64,000 nucleotides of DNA from Cryptomeria japonica (taxonomy: Eukaryota > Streptophyta > Pinopsida > Cupressales > Cupressaceae): positions 39,669,140-39,733,139 of the forward strand of contig NC_081411.1 in assembly GCF_030272615.1 (NCBI RefSeq), written 5' to 3'. Positions 11,739 through 21,390 of the stretch are shown one piece after another. The notes beneath the pieces were generated by a model. That model did no database searches. It was given only the letters and a program-made list of their open reading frames with translations, and had not been told where the DNA came from. How positions within the stretch are numbered: position 1 is the stretch's first letter; each line of letters begins with the position of its first letter. The position numbers and the translations under genes are program-made.

Positions 11739-13313
11739 TATTGGAGTCTCATTGATTCGTCTTGAAGAGACATTATTGCGACGTTAAGAGGCAGATCTGA
11801 GGAGCATCGTCATTTGGAGGCGTCCTAGACCAGATCCAACCTCTCCATTGCGTCCGGAAGGCCATTTCCATGAATTTTGGTTATAAAGTTGGCCTATTTT
11901 GGTGAGGAAAATTTTTTTCCCCAATTTTGCTTATCGTACGGATTTTTCGAATTTTATATAATTTTTTCAAAAAAAAAAAATTTCATTTTTTCTGAATTCG
12001 TTTTCGAAAAATTGAAAAAAAAATTGAAAAAATTCGAAAATATCAAAAAAAATTTGAAAAGAGAAACAAAAAAAAAAAGAGAGATTTTTTGGTTTGGGGG
12101 TCCGCAGACCCCCGTACCCCCGTACTCCTGCCTGCAGGTCTGTCGCAGTGTACCCTCGGCTTCCGCTCCATCTGCTCCGTCCTCGCCGTACTCTGTGCGC
12201 GTAGTTGGACGAACGTACCGCCTGTCGTGCGCCGTCTGTCTGCGCCGTCTCGCTCCCTGCAGGTACTCCACGCTAGCTCCGCTTCCGGGCTCCCGCGCCC
12301 GCCGCTCCGGCAGCGACCGCGACCACCACACTCCAGCGCCCGCTGCGGCCTGCAGCGCCGCCGCTGCTTGGCTCCGCTACCTCCTTCTTCCCGCAGACAG
12401 TCTCCGCCACATCTCCTCGGCCTCGGCCTCGGCTCCAGCCACCGTGCAGCGCCAGCTCCTCCGACACGTCAGCCACGTGGAAAATCGTGCCACATCATCG
12501 CCCACATCAGCTGCCACGTCAACTATTCCGTACAGTACGGCTTTATCCAGTCAGCTATCCACGCAGTCATCCGTACGGTACGGACGCCCAGTCAGCATGG
12601 CAGCGAAGTTTTGGCGACGGTCATACGGCCGTCAAATTTAACATAGTGTTTTGCTGACGTCAGCGCCACATCAGCAGGGTTTGGAAATTTTTTGACCCCC
12701 TCTCATTTGCATTTTTGATTTTGCAGTTCAACTTCAAATGGCCATAACTTGCTCATTTTTGCTCCTTTTTGGGTGCAATTTTTTTTGAAATGGGCTAGAA
12801 TTTCGTGCTCTCCGCAGTGGTGAAAGAATTTTTTGATTTTGATGCACGGATTTTTCAGAAAATGCAGTTTTTGGTGACTGTCCCTGAGTAATCCCAGTTT
12901 TTGCAACTTCAGAGGCTTCGTTTGGGGTCATCCGACCTCCCTTTCAGGTGCCGTTTTTTTTGAAAGTGCGTATTTTTTCGTCTACTTTCACATGATGCTA
13001 TCAGATTGATGTCATTGTAAGTAGAAATTGTGCTTTTAGATCTTGGCCATTTTTGGCTCTCTTGGTACTTGTATATTTGCTTGAATCTCAGTTAGATTCA
13101 TTGCACTATTGATTGAAGTCTCTTGTATCTCATTTGAGAAGTTGTAAAATTTGCATCATAAGCCCACTTTGCCTTGTTTTGCAAGTGGCTCATTGTAATC
13201 GCACTAAGTATAAAGTGCCAAAATCATCACTTTTGGGGGGGTACCTTGATTGATTGAATTTGGGGGGTGTCTCTTGTGATTTTGTTCTCTTGTGTTCTTT
13301 CCTTTTTGCTGCT
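11739..13313 (+). other. Long untranslated leader with GC-rich island
   Basis: About 1.5 kb separate the primer site from the likely gag start. The first part (11880-12090) is dominated by A and T runs. The middle (about 12100-12640) is GC- and CpG-rich, out of keeping with everything around it. It contains a perfect G-box CACGTG (12474-12479) and, just after the island, TGACGTCA (12655-12662), both recognition sites of plant bZIP-type factors. The last part is again AT-rich. Open frames crossing the island are long only because GC-rich DNA has few stops; I do not call them. The leader may hold packaging and dimerisation signals needed for trans-mobilisation. Confidence 0.6.
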
Positions 13314-15596
13314 ATGGGTTCTTCTAAGTTTCCTCTCTTAACTCCACATAATTATGCTACTTGGAAAATTGATGCATGGAGTAAACTTATGGAAAAAGGA
13401 CTCACTCATTACATTGATGGAACTATTGTTGCTCCAGCTGATCTTAAGGCTGATCCAGTTGGTCACTTAGATTGGCTCACTAAAAATATCATGGCAATTG
13501 GTACCTTAAGAAAGTATGTATCAAAGGATCTCATATTTCATATTGAGAAATGCACTCTAATCAAGGATGCTTGGCAAAAGTTTCAAGACTTGTATGGTCA
13601 AGTTGATGAGATTAGGGGATATCAAATTGATAGTGATCTCACCATGTTAGATCCCAAGAACTTTGATACTATACAAGATTATGTCACTAAGGCAAATGAG
13701 TTGAGGGCACAACTCAAAGATTGTGGCATTGATAAAAAGGATACTCAATTGATATTCAACTTGATAGGGAAGCTTCCACAAGAATATGCAGCATTTGTTT
13801 CTAGTTTCCAAACTCATAGGATGACAATGGGTTCAAGCTACAAAATGCCTACATTTGATGCTTTCAATGAAATGTTGATGATGGAACAAACTAAGTTGAT
13901 AAGCATGGGCATTCTTAAGACTTCTTCTAAGTCTCAAGCATTGGTGGCAACTCAAGGAAACAAAGGAAATCAAGGAAAGGACAACTCAAACAAGAAGAAA
14001 TGGCAATCAAAGCCTAAGGATAAAGCACAATCTTCTCCACAACAAGGAGATTCATCTTCTTCCAAGAAAGATAATTCACCAAAGAGAGAGAGACCTACTT
14101 GTGCTTATTGTAAAAAGATTGGTCATGAGGAACATCGTTGCCATACTAAGAAGATTGATGAGCTCACACATATCATCAAAAAGCATAACATTGATTTGCC
14201 TAAAGTCTACAAGAAGGATGATTCATCAACTTCCACTTCCTCACATTCAAAAGGAAAAGGGCAAGCATTCATGGCTTCTACAAGTGGAAAGACTCACTCT
14301 TTTGGAACAAGAAAAGGACAAGCTCTATGTGCTACAACAAATCATACTTCAGAGAGATGGCTTCTAGATTCAGGGGCTTCTCATCATATGGCATCTTCAC
14401 AATCTATGTTCTCTACATTTGAGCCTTGCACCATGCCACAGATTTTGATGGGCAATCATACATACATGGATGTGATTGGGAAAGGATCTATTGACATTGG
14501 GGATAACTCCTTCAATGATGTGTTGTGTGTACCCCACTTGACAAACAATCTCCTTTCTATCTATCAAATCACACATGGCGCAACTAAGAGAGTTGTGGAA
14601 TTCACACCTGACTCAGTTTTTATTAGAGACATGGAGACTAGAGCTATCATTGCAACTGGGGTGGTTGATCATGCATCTCGGTTATACTCCTTTTCAGATT
14701 TTGTTGATGATGATGATTTCACATTTGATGATTCTACACATGATGATCACACTTATTGTGATGATTCAGATTTTGAGGATAACTTTGGACACTTGAACTT
14801 GGGGATTCTCACATGTGACCCCGTTCTTGAGTCTTGTATTTCATCTTCTCATATTGATATCACATCACCTATTGCACCTGATGATGCAGATAGTGCGACA
14901 GTTTTGCCTTCATGTGATTCAGTGCAGCAGGATATACATTGTCTTCCAGCTTCAGATTCATGGGATGATTACATGACAGATATTGCAGGTTTGTTTGTGG
15001 AATCCTACATTGCAGATTTGGGAGACATCATTGATGACATACATCTTCTCTTTGATGAAGATGATCCTTCTTCGATTGTTGCGAGGGCACACTCTGACCC
15101 TCTTGTTCATTCTCTACATGATCATTCTTTCGAGGTTGACATGATTGTGGATACTTATGTACAGCAGTTGGAGGAGGTCTCTTTATTCTTTGAGGAGACA
15201 CATGAGTCTTTGGATATTGTTCTACATTCATCTTCACTAGATGTTGGAGTTCCTTTTTCAGCAGTATGGCACAGTTTACCATCTTTGGAAGGGGTATCTT
15301 TCAGCATCGACATGGGGACACTTGAGCAGTTTTCAGAGATTCCTTTCATCATGAGTTTTCTTCATACATCTTCCCTTCATGATTGGGGAGACTTCATGGA
15401 TACACCTTTGGTTTTGTTTCTTCCTAAGGGGAGGAATGTTGTTCGACGTTCATGGAGCAGTTTCTTCATACATCGAGCTTCTATCATTGGTGCAGATTCT
15501 TCATTGAGGGATGCTCACAGTTTGACTTCTCTTCTTCTCTCGTATGGGGGGGACTATTTCCTCACATGGGGTTTTGTTCCTCACATACTTCTTTGA
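13314..15596 (+). CDS. gag-protease polyprotein with unusual acidic C-terminal domain
   Basis: The ATG at 13314 (MGSSKFPLLTPHNYATWK) is preferred over one at 13254 because Copia gag proteins begin close to the N-x-x-x-W-K motif; from here the product is 760 aa. Residues about 10-225 form a Copia gag (UBN2-like) core. A Lys/Ser-rich linker follows, then a CCHC knuckle CAYCKKIGHEEHRC at 14100-14141, and an aspartic protease with active site LLDSGASHH (catalytic Asp codon 14367-14369) and the usual tail CVPHLTNNLLSI. After the motif SRLYSFSDF (to about 14700) a normal element would enter the pre-integrase and integrase. Here it runs instead into an Asp-rich segment and about 260 further residues with no integrase, reverse transcriptase or RNase H motif. 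The phrase FGHLN near 14785 may be a scrap of the lost pre-integrase domain. No stop or frameshift interrupts it. Confidence 0.92.
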   Translation: MGSSKFPLLTPHNYATWKIDAWSKLMEKGLTHYIDGTIVAPADLKADPVGHLDWLTKNIMAIGTLRKYVSKDLIFHIEKCTLIKDAWQKFQDLYGQVDEIRGYQIDSDLTMLDPKNFDTIQDYVTKANELRAQLKDCGIDKKDTQLIFNLIGKLPQEYAAFVSSFQTHRMTMGSSYKMPTFDAFNEMLMMEQTKLISMGILKTSSKSQALVATQGNKGNQGKDNSNKKKWQSKPKDKAQSSPQQGDSSSSKKDNSPKRERPTCAYCKKIGHEEHRCHTKKIDELTHIIKKHNIDLPKVYKKDDSSTSTSSHSKGKGQAFMASTSGKTHSFGTRKGQALCATTNHTSERWLLDSGASHHMASSQSMFSTFEPCTMPQILMGNHTYMDVIGKGSIDIGDNSFNDVLCVPHLTNNLLSIYQITHGATKRVVEFTPDSVFIRDMETRAIIATGVVDHASRLYSFSDFVDDDDFTFDDSTHDDHTYCDDSDFEDNFGHLNLGILTCDPVLESCISSSHIDITSPIAPDDADSATVLPSCDSVQQDIHCLPASDSWDDYMTDIAGLFVESYIADLGDIIDDIHLLFDEDDPSSIVARAHSDPLVHSLHDHSFEVDMIVDTYVQQLEEVSLFFEETHESLDIVLHSSSLDVGVPFSAVWHSLPSLEGVSFSIDMGTLEQFSEIPFIMSFLHTSSLHDWGDFMDTPLVLFLPKGRNVVRRSWSSFFIHRASIIGADSSLRDAHSLTSLLLSYGGDYFLTWGFVPHILL

Positions 15597-15819
15597 GAGT
15601 TCTCATGTATAGCTTTCATCTCTTCTTTTGGGGGAGGGTTTTTTCCCATTGGGTTTTTCTCTCTTTCCCCACTTTGTGAGAGATTTCATTGCATTGGTTT
15701 GCATGCATTTGCATTTGTGCATGGGTACCTAACATGGCCTCGTAGCCGGGACCCATCTTGCATTGCTTAGTTGCATTGTAGACTTAAGTGCATTCCCCTA
15801 AGTTGCACTTAAGGGGGGG
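15597..15819 (+). promoter_or_regulatory. 3' untranslated segment ending in polypurine tract
   Basis: The segment contains the CCCATTGGGTTTTTCTC phrase often seen near the 3' end of plant Copia elements, and ends in the purine tract AAGGGGGGG (15811-15819) directly before the 3' LTR. This primes plus-strand DNA synthesis. Confidence 0.85.
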
Positions 15820-16316
15820 TGTTGGTGTAAATAATTATTCATCATGGATATTATTACACTTACTTAAGTTTACTTAGGATAATGCATTTCATAGTAGTTT
15901 GGATATGAGACACTTGGGTGTTTGTGCCACATTGGGATAGTGTGTGTAGGAGAAATTCCACCTCTTATGGTGTTGATCTTGTTATTACACTATCATATCC
16001 ACTTATTGTGGAGTGATAATTCCACCTTTGGTGGGTGATCCACCTCATGTGGAATATTGTATTATTTCTCCTACCTACCCACACCTATTTCCTACCTACC
16101 CTTGTTTCTTATTGAGCCACATGTCATACTTGTGTGCTCATACATATCCCTAGCCTTGCCTATATAAGCAGGCTCATCTACATTGTATGTAACAACAACA
16201 ACTTTTGAACAATCATTGATCATTTTCTATTAATGAGAATACAGTTTATTCTTATCCCATATTATGTCTCTTTCATGTACATTTCAATGACTTCTTGATC
16301 TTGGCAAAATCCAACA
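15820..16316 (+). repeat. 3' LTR (497 bp)
   Basis: Same length and, by eye, same sequence as 11230-11726; followed by the second ATTTA duplication. Confidence 0.95.
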
Positions 16317-16321
16317 ATTTA
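16317..16321. repeat. Target-site duplication (ATTTA), right copy
   Basis: Matches 11225-11229. Confidence 0.93.
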
Positions 16322-18375
16322 TAATCTTTGTATTGCCTAGGATAATACAACTTACTATCCAATGACATCCATATGACTCATCCTGATCTTCTAGCATAAT
16401 ATAACTTTCTATCTTGATCCTTTATCAAACATTTTTTATTCTCCCTAATCATTGGTCATCTAACATAACACAACTTATTTGCCTAACCATCATTGTTATT
16501 GTGTATGCTTTCTCAAGTATTGATTAGCTTGTATAGTATGGCTTTCTAATTTGATTGTTTTGTTGCAATACATGAATCACCCAATACAACACATCTTGTT
16601 TGCAAATAGAATTAATACCATCGTTGTGGATGATTATCATAATACAAGTTGCTAGTTGATAGACCGTGAATCAGTCTCACATTGGTGTATGCTCTTATCT
16701 CTTTCTATATGTCCCCTTGTGCTCTTACAATAAAATTTTAAGAATGATACTAGTACTTTAGATAATATTTGCATTGAGATCTCATCATTTAGTTGACTTG
16801 GACCCTTTTGTTTATTTTAATATCAATGTTCTTTTCTTTGCATATGTGTATATTTGAATTTCTTTTATGGATTGATAGGATCCTAAGTTTGGGGGATTGC
16901 TTCACTCAGCTTAGAGTCATTCTATTCCTAGTTTGTCTTTCTCTCAATTGCTCTCTATCTATTTATATCTACTTTATCATGAGTATGAAAATTTAATGTT
17001 TATAATCTTGCTAAAGTGGCTACTAAATGTAGTGTAGTAAATTACATCCTTTTACAATTTCACACTCTTTTTTTGTCTCTACTTTAGTGTGCCTGCTATG
17101 TTGGATCATTTAAACCCTATTTATTCCTTATACTAGCCTACTATTGTCATATGCTAATGTTGATACTAGATCTTGATATACCGCCACCACCTTCTCTACT
17201 CATTAATTGAGAGGATTAGGGTACCCAATGTCATAGTTTGAATGCACTATGGTTCTTCGTGCTTGATTCATTCCAAAAGGGGCCTAAATTGATGCGTGTG
17301 AGTGTCGACCTTTGTCATTTATGATTTGATCCTAATATTTTAATTTGATCATTATGTGCTGTCCTAAACTCACAAATACCTTGATAGCCATATATAAAGT
17401 TATCTTTTATCATATGCAATGTCTATTATTATCACAAGTCAAGAGTTCTAATTCATTTAATTCAAGAGTAGATCTGAGTATAAGGTGCAACAAGCTACAA
17501 CACCCTATCTTCAAGTATTGTTTCATGATGGATTATGTTATGTTTTATCATGTTATTGCACACTCAGAGGACTTCTCTTAAGACAAATACATCACCATCA
17601 CTATCAATCATAAGGTATAATCTTCCCAATTCAAAATTTCAATTATGTGTTAGCCTCTTTCATCCATGACGATAAGCCCTCTTTTTCACCAGTTATAGTT
17701 GTGTAAGCTCAGTATTTATTTAATTCCCTCAACACTTTTAATTCTTAAATCTATAAGTGCAAATATATTTTATTTTCTTAAAGATAAGCTCTCATGACTC
17801 TTTCTTTACTATGACTAAAAATAACTTTCATCGACATCATATTTCAGATCATAAATGATATGATGAAAATTTATTATAAATTATAAAAAATAAAATAAAA
17901 ATTCAAACTTTTTTATGATTTTGATTATAAATATATACTAATACTATAGATTTTAGAATCAATATAAAAATAATAATAAATAATTATATTTATAAATAAT
18001 ATGAAAAATATCAAAATTATATTATAAAAAGTAAATTACAAAACTATTTATTTCAATCATATAAACAACTATTAGTATCTCCAAAAGGAAGAATATAGAA
18101 AATACACAAGTACATATTAGTAAACTAATTAATATAAAATGCAATATCTCTAATACGACATGTAAATATTCTTTGAGTGATATTTGTCTTTTAATCAACT
18201 ATAAAATGATGTTATTAGTAGTGATATCTAGTTTCATATGGTACATAGGTAGTAATAATTAAGGCATAGAACACAAAAATCAAGAGAGTACTAATACTAT
18301 TTATTTTTACAAGTTTTCTTTGCAAGTACAATGTAATTTTAAAGGACGTGCGAAAAAAAATCAGACTAGCTTTTT
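16322..18375. other. AT-rich intergenic stretch, nothing recognised
   Basis: Continues the sequence interrupted by the element at 11230-16316. Short frames only; composition becomes very AT-rich at 17860-18060. I see no domain, terminal repeat or RNA gene. Confidence 0.6.
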
Positions 18376-18660
18376 GATTGATGTTTAAATCTATTTTCAA
18401 GATGATTAAGTTGAAATTTTCATCATCTCAATTATCAATGTAGCCTTTTATATCATCACCCTTAGTTTATGTGGTGCAATATTTTAATATTTCAAGGGTT
18501 ATGTATCTTGGTGATGTGTTAGTCTTAATTGATTTTTAAATCTTTTAATATGATTAAGCTGAAATTTTCATAACTATCAACTATCAATGTAGTCTTGTAA
18601 ATATTTGCCGTCCAGTTTATGTGGTGCAATGTTGTAAAACTTAGTGAGTTATAGATGGAG
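18376..18660. repeat. Two diverged copies of a ~148-bp tandem unit
   Basis: TGATTAAG(T/C)TGAAATTTTCAT at 18403 recurs at 18551, followed in both by TATCAATGTAG and TTTATGTGGTGCAAT. Copies differ at many positions, so the duplication is old. Confidence 0.8.
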
Positions 18661-18734
18661 GTAACATGAGTTCGCTTCTATGTTAATTGTTCACGTTAGA
18701 TCATAATTATAATAATCTTATAAAATAATCAATT

Positions 18735-19330
18735 TAGTTATAGGTGAAGATGTTGATTTGGAAGTTCAATAGTATCTATAAGTTTTGGTGTGATTATAGA
18801 TCTACATGTCATATTAAAGACTCAACCCAAATTCAATTCCTCTTATAAGAAAGTGTTGGAGTACCACTGCACTACTAAAAATTTACCTTATGGACTAACC
18901 ATCACTGTAAGTATAGATGAAGATGCTGATTGTTTATTGACACATAAGAAGTGTTGGATTAATCGTCACCTCTATAAATTGTTCTCCTTAAATAACTGTC
19001 ACTTGAAATATAAATGAAGATGTGGACTTAAAGTTCACTTTTGAACTAACCATCCCAAATATTAAAAAAACCTTTTCACTGACCATCAATCTAAATATAA
19101 ATGAAAATGCTACTTTAAAACTTCAAATTTTGATGTAACCGAAAATCTACAATCCACTTACTTAATTACTCCAAATATAAAAGTTAATCTTTCCGACTGA
19201 GCATCACTACTAACCATAATCTTGCCGGCCGACCATCATTCTAAGTATACATGAAAACGCTAATTTAAAATTTCCCTTAAACCTGCCAAGAATTTTGATG
19301 TAACTGAAAATCTACAATCCACCTACCTAA
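18735..19330. repeat. Array of degenerate repeats upstream of the SDR gene
   Basis: A motif of the form ATAnATGAAGATGCTGATTT, usually preceded by ACCATC and followed by a TTnAA(G/A)TTC phrase, occurs at about 18738, 18915, 19010, 19090 and 19240. The last two are part of a unit of about 150 bp that also repeats GATGTAAC(C/T)GAAAATCTAC. It ends about 100 bp before the predicted TATA box, so it forms the upstream region of the gene. Function unknown. Confidence 0.75.
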
Positions 19331-19427
19331 TTTAATTCTCTTTGAAAATTTCGAACTGTTCCATCTGAATTTAGATTTTTTTGAATCACCTAATAAATAA
19401 TTGCAACTACTTTTTTTTTCATATTGC

Positions 19428-19433
19428 TATATA
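19428..19433 (+). promoter_or_regulatory. Candidate TATA box of the SDR gene
   Basis: TATATA lies 80 bp before the predicted start codon at 19513, allowing a 5' UTR of roughly 50 bases. It is the best-placed TATA-like site in an AT-rich region, so the call is tentative. Confidence 0.4.
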
Positions 19434-19512
19434 GAGTTGATGTCTTCTCTAAATTATCAGACAACTATCTGTTCTAGCTTTACGCCATCTCAACTTCATA
19501 AAAGAAAGAACT

Positions 19513-20401
19513 ATGTCTACATCTGTATTACAAGAAAGGTAAATACTTCGGTGTTCATATTTTTCTTCTTATTTCAATTAATCTTGTTTGCAGATAACCA
19601 TGAAGTCCGGTTTGAATGTGCAGATTGGAGGGAAAGGTTGCAATTATTACAGGCGGAGCACAAGGTATTGGAGATGCCACTGTTCGCCTCTTCACCAAAC
19701 ATGGAGCCAAAGTCATAATTGCGGACATCGCAGATGATGCTGGTCATAAGCTTGCAGAATCTCTCTCACAGTCCGCAACCTATATTCACTGTGATGTGAG
19801 CAAAGAGCAAGACGTGAGAGCAGCAGTGGATTTGGCCATGGAAAAGCATGGAAAACTGGACGTTATGTTCAATAACGCTGGTACTGGAGATGGGCATCGA
19901 AATAGTGTTGCAGAGTATGAGATGGAGCAGTTTGAACGCACCATGAATGTAAATGTAAAAGGAGTAATGCACGGCATTAAGCATGCAGCCCGCGTTATGA
20001 TACCCAACAGAAAAGGGTGTATTATTTCAACAGCCAGTGTTTCGGGGATTATGGGTGGCGTTACAGCTTATGCTTACACGGCCTCAAAACATGCAATTAT
20101 AGGCCTCACTAAAAATGGTGCAGCTGAGCTTGGTAAACATGGTATCAGAGTCAACTGCGTTTCTCCTTCTCTTGTTGCAACCGGGCTTATAATGGACTAT
20201 GTAGGAAAGGGAAAGGATGAAGTGGAGGCGTGGGGTTGCAGCGTAGGTAACTTGAAGGGGACGATTCTTAAAGCAGACGATATTGCAGAGGCTGCTCTTT
20301 ATTTGGCCAGTGATGAATCTAAATATGTGAGCGGCCATAATCTTGTTGTGGATGGAGGTCAGACAGTTGTAAACCACGACTGGGGACTTTACAGGCCATA
20401 A
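19513..20401 (+). CDS. Short-chain dehydrogenase/reductase (secoisolariciresinol-dehydrogenase-like, SDR110C type), two exons
   Basis: Exon 1 is 19513-19538 (MSTSVLQE plus two bases), a GT-AG intron of 85 bp spans 19539-19623, and exon 2 runs 19624-20401; the join restores an Arg codon and reads on as LEGKVAIITGG. The 267-aa product has the usual length of this family. Visible features are the Rossmann cofactor motif TGGAQGIG (residues 18-25), an acidic residue at the end of strand 2 (ADIAD) that favours NAD(H), NNAG (92-95), and the catalytic set Ser147, Tyr160, Lys164 (YTASK). The C-terminal SDESKYVSGHNLVVDGG is typical of plant SDR110C enzymes, which oxidise lignans, terpenoid alcohols or xanthoxin; the substrate cannot be told from sequence. 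Nothing is broken. A short first exon and small intron are common in this family. Without the intron model the frame could start at 19616 (MCRLEGK), a poorer fit. Confidence 0.9.
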
Positions 20402-20574
20402 GGGCTTTTAGTATTCAGTTCTCACTACATGCATGATATGGCAGCTATGGTCAGAACATTTGATTGTAGTTCAGTGATGTGACTGAACATTAGAGCAATT
20501 TCGTTCTTGGTAGGATAGATAGTTTATATAGAATTTGTTATATGCATCACATAATTTAGCTCACATCCTTATTT

Positions 20575-20580
20575 AATAAA
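20575..20580 (+). terminator. Candidate poly(A) signal of the SDR gene
   Basis: AATAAA lies 174 bp after the stop codon in T/A-rich sequence, a usual distance for a plant near-upstream element. Confidence 0.45.
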
Positions 20581-21276
20581 TCCTGAAATAGCAGCTGCTA
20601 TAGAATCTATGATATCGTAGTGTAGTGATCTCGAAAGGTACTAATATAATAAAATTATGAATTCTCTTTCATTGATTATGATTTATATTATTTTATTTGC
20701 AGTACAAATTTCAAAATCCGTGTTACTTAAAAAAAAAACCTCTTAGTTTAAGTTTTGATGATCAGGATAAAATTGCAAACAGACAGTTTTCAATGTATGG
20801 TAGCCGCTAGGAACCATGGTAGTAAGCTTTCTAAAGTTTAGAAGTTTTATGAATGGCCATGTTCTTTGACTATATAATATATCTAAGCTAATTTTAGATT
20901 TGAAAAACTAAAATTGTATGATTTAGTTTTCACCTAGTTGCTTTTAAACCTTTTAAAACTAAGATATGATTTGTTACAAAGAAAACATTCTTTTATAATT
21001 TTTCAAAATTGAAAAATGTATTTAGTTTTCTTTATATGGATCCATTTTTTTATTAAGATAACAAGCATCCTTTTATGGATGAGTGTTATAACACTAAGTA
21101 TACTTAAAAAAAATTGTTCATGATATTAGGAATTCATGACATTCTTTAAACATTGAGTATTTAAGCAAATAGAAAAAACAAAACACAAAAGTCTCACAAT
21201 AAGAGAGATGAAACTAAACATAAACATAAACTAATCATATCTTTTCACTTTTGCATGCTCTCTATTTTCATCCTAG
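20581..21276. other. SDR 3' flank, nothing recognised
   Basis: AT-rich, short frames, several A runs. No domain or repeat boundary seen. Confidence 0.6.
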
Positions 21277-21390
21277 TGATGGATCATGGACTATGATCCG
21301 AAATGTTGACGCAAAAAAAAAAAAAAATTCTCACACAATCTAATCCGGAAACAGTTTATTAATTTCTCATGGATTGTGTAAAATTGATGT
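21277..21390. mobile_element. MITE-like fragment related to the hairpin at 30544
   Basis: The phrase ATGATCCGAAATGTTGACG..CACACAATCTAATCCGGAA resembles the right arm of the hairpin at 30645-30719 (TGATTCGAAATGTTGATG..ACACAATCTAATTCAGAA), including the A-rich middle and the downstream ATGGATTGTG phrase. A short palindrome GGATCAT..ATGATCC stands where the loop would be. The left arm is not recognisable, so this is half a copy. Confidence 0.5.

Larger units (their letters stand above)
11230..16316 (+). mobile_element. Complete pol-less Copia-type LTR retrotransposon (TR-GAG-like), very young
   Basis: All parts of an integrated element are present: ATTTA duplication, two 497-bp LTRs of form TG..CA, primer site abutting the 5' LTR, a leader of about 1.5 kb, one long open frame (gag, CCHC knuckle, aspartic protease, novel C-terminal domain), a polypurine tract and the 3' LTR. 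Comparing the LTRs line by line I saw no difference, which implies recent insertion. There is no integrase, reverse transcriptase or RNase H, so it must use proteins of another element to move. Known pol-less classes (TR-GAG, LARD, TRIM) give the framework; the retained protease and long extra domain are not typical of them. Confidence 0.93.

Noticed and set aside
11877-12646. Two long overlapping plus-strand frames (254 and 185 codons) in the retrotransposon leader
   Set aside because: They cross a GC-rich island where stops are rare, begin in A-rich non-coding DNA, have Ser/Pro/Ala-rich low-complexity content, and both end in the same place without any domain.
15028-15352. Minus-strand frames opposite the young element's C-terminal domain
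   Set aside because: Antisense shadows of the strongly coding plus strand.
19401-19718. 105-codon frame overlapping the SDR start
   Set aside because: It is in another phase through exon 2, has no similarity, and the spliced SDR frame explains the region.
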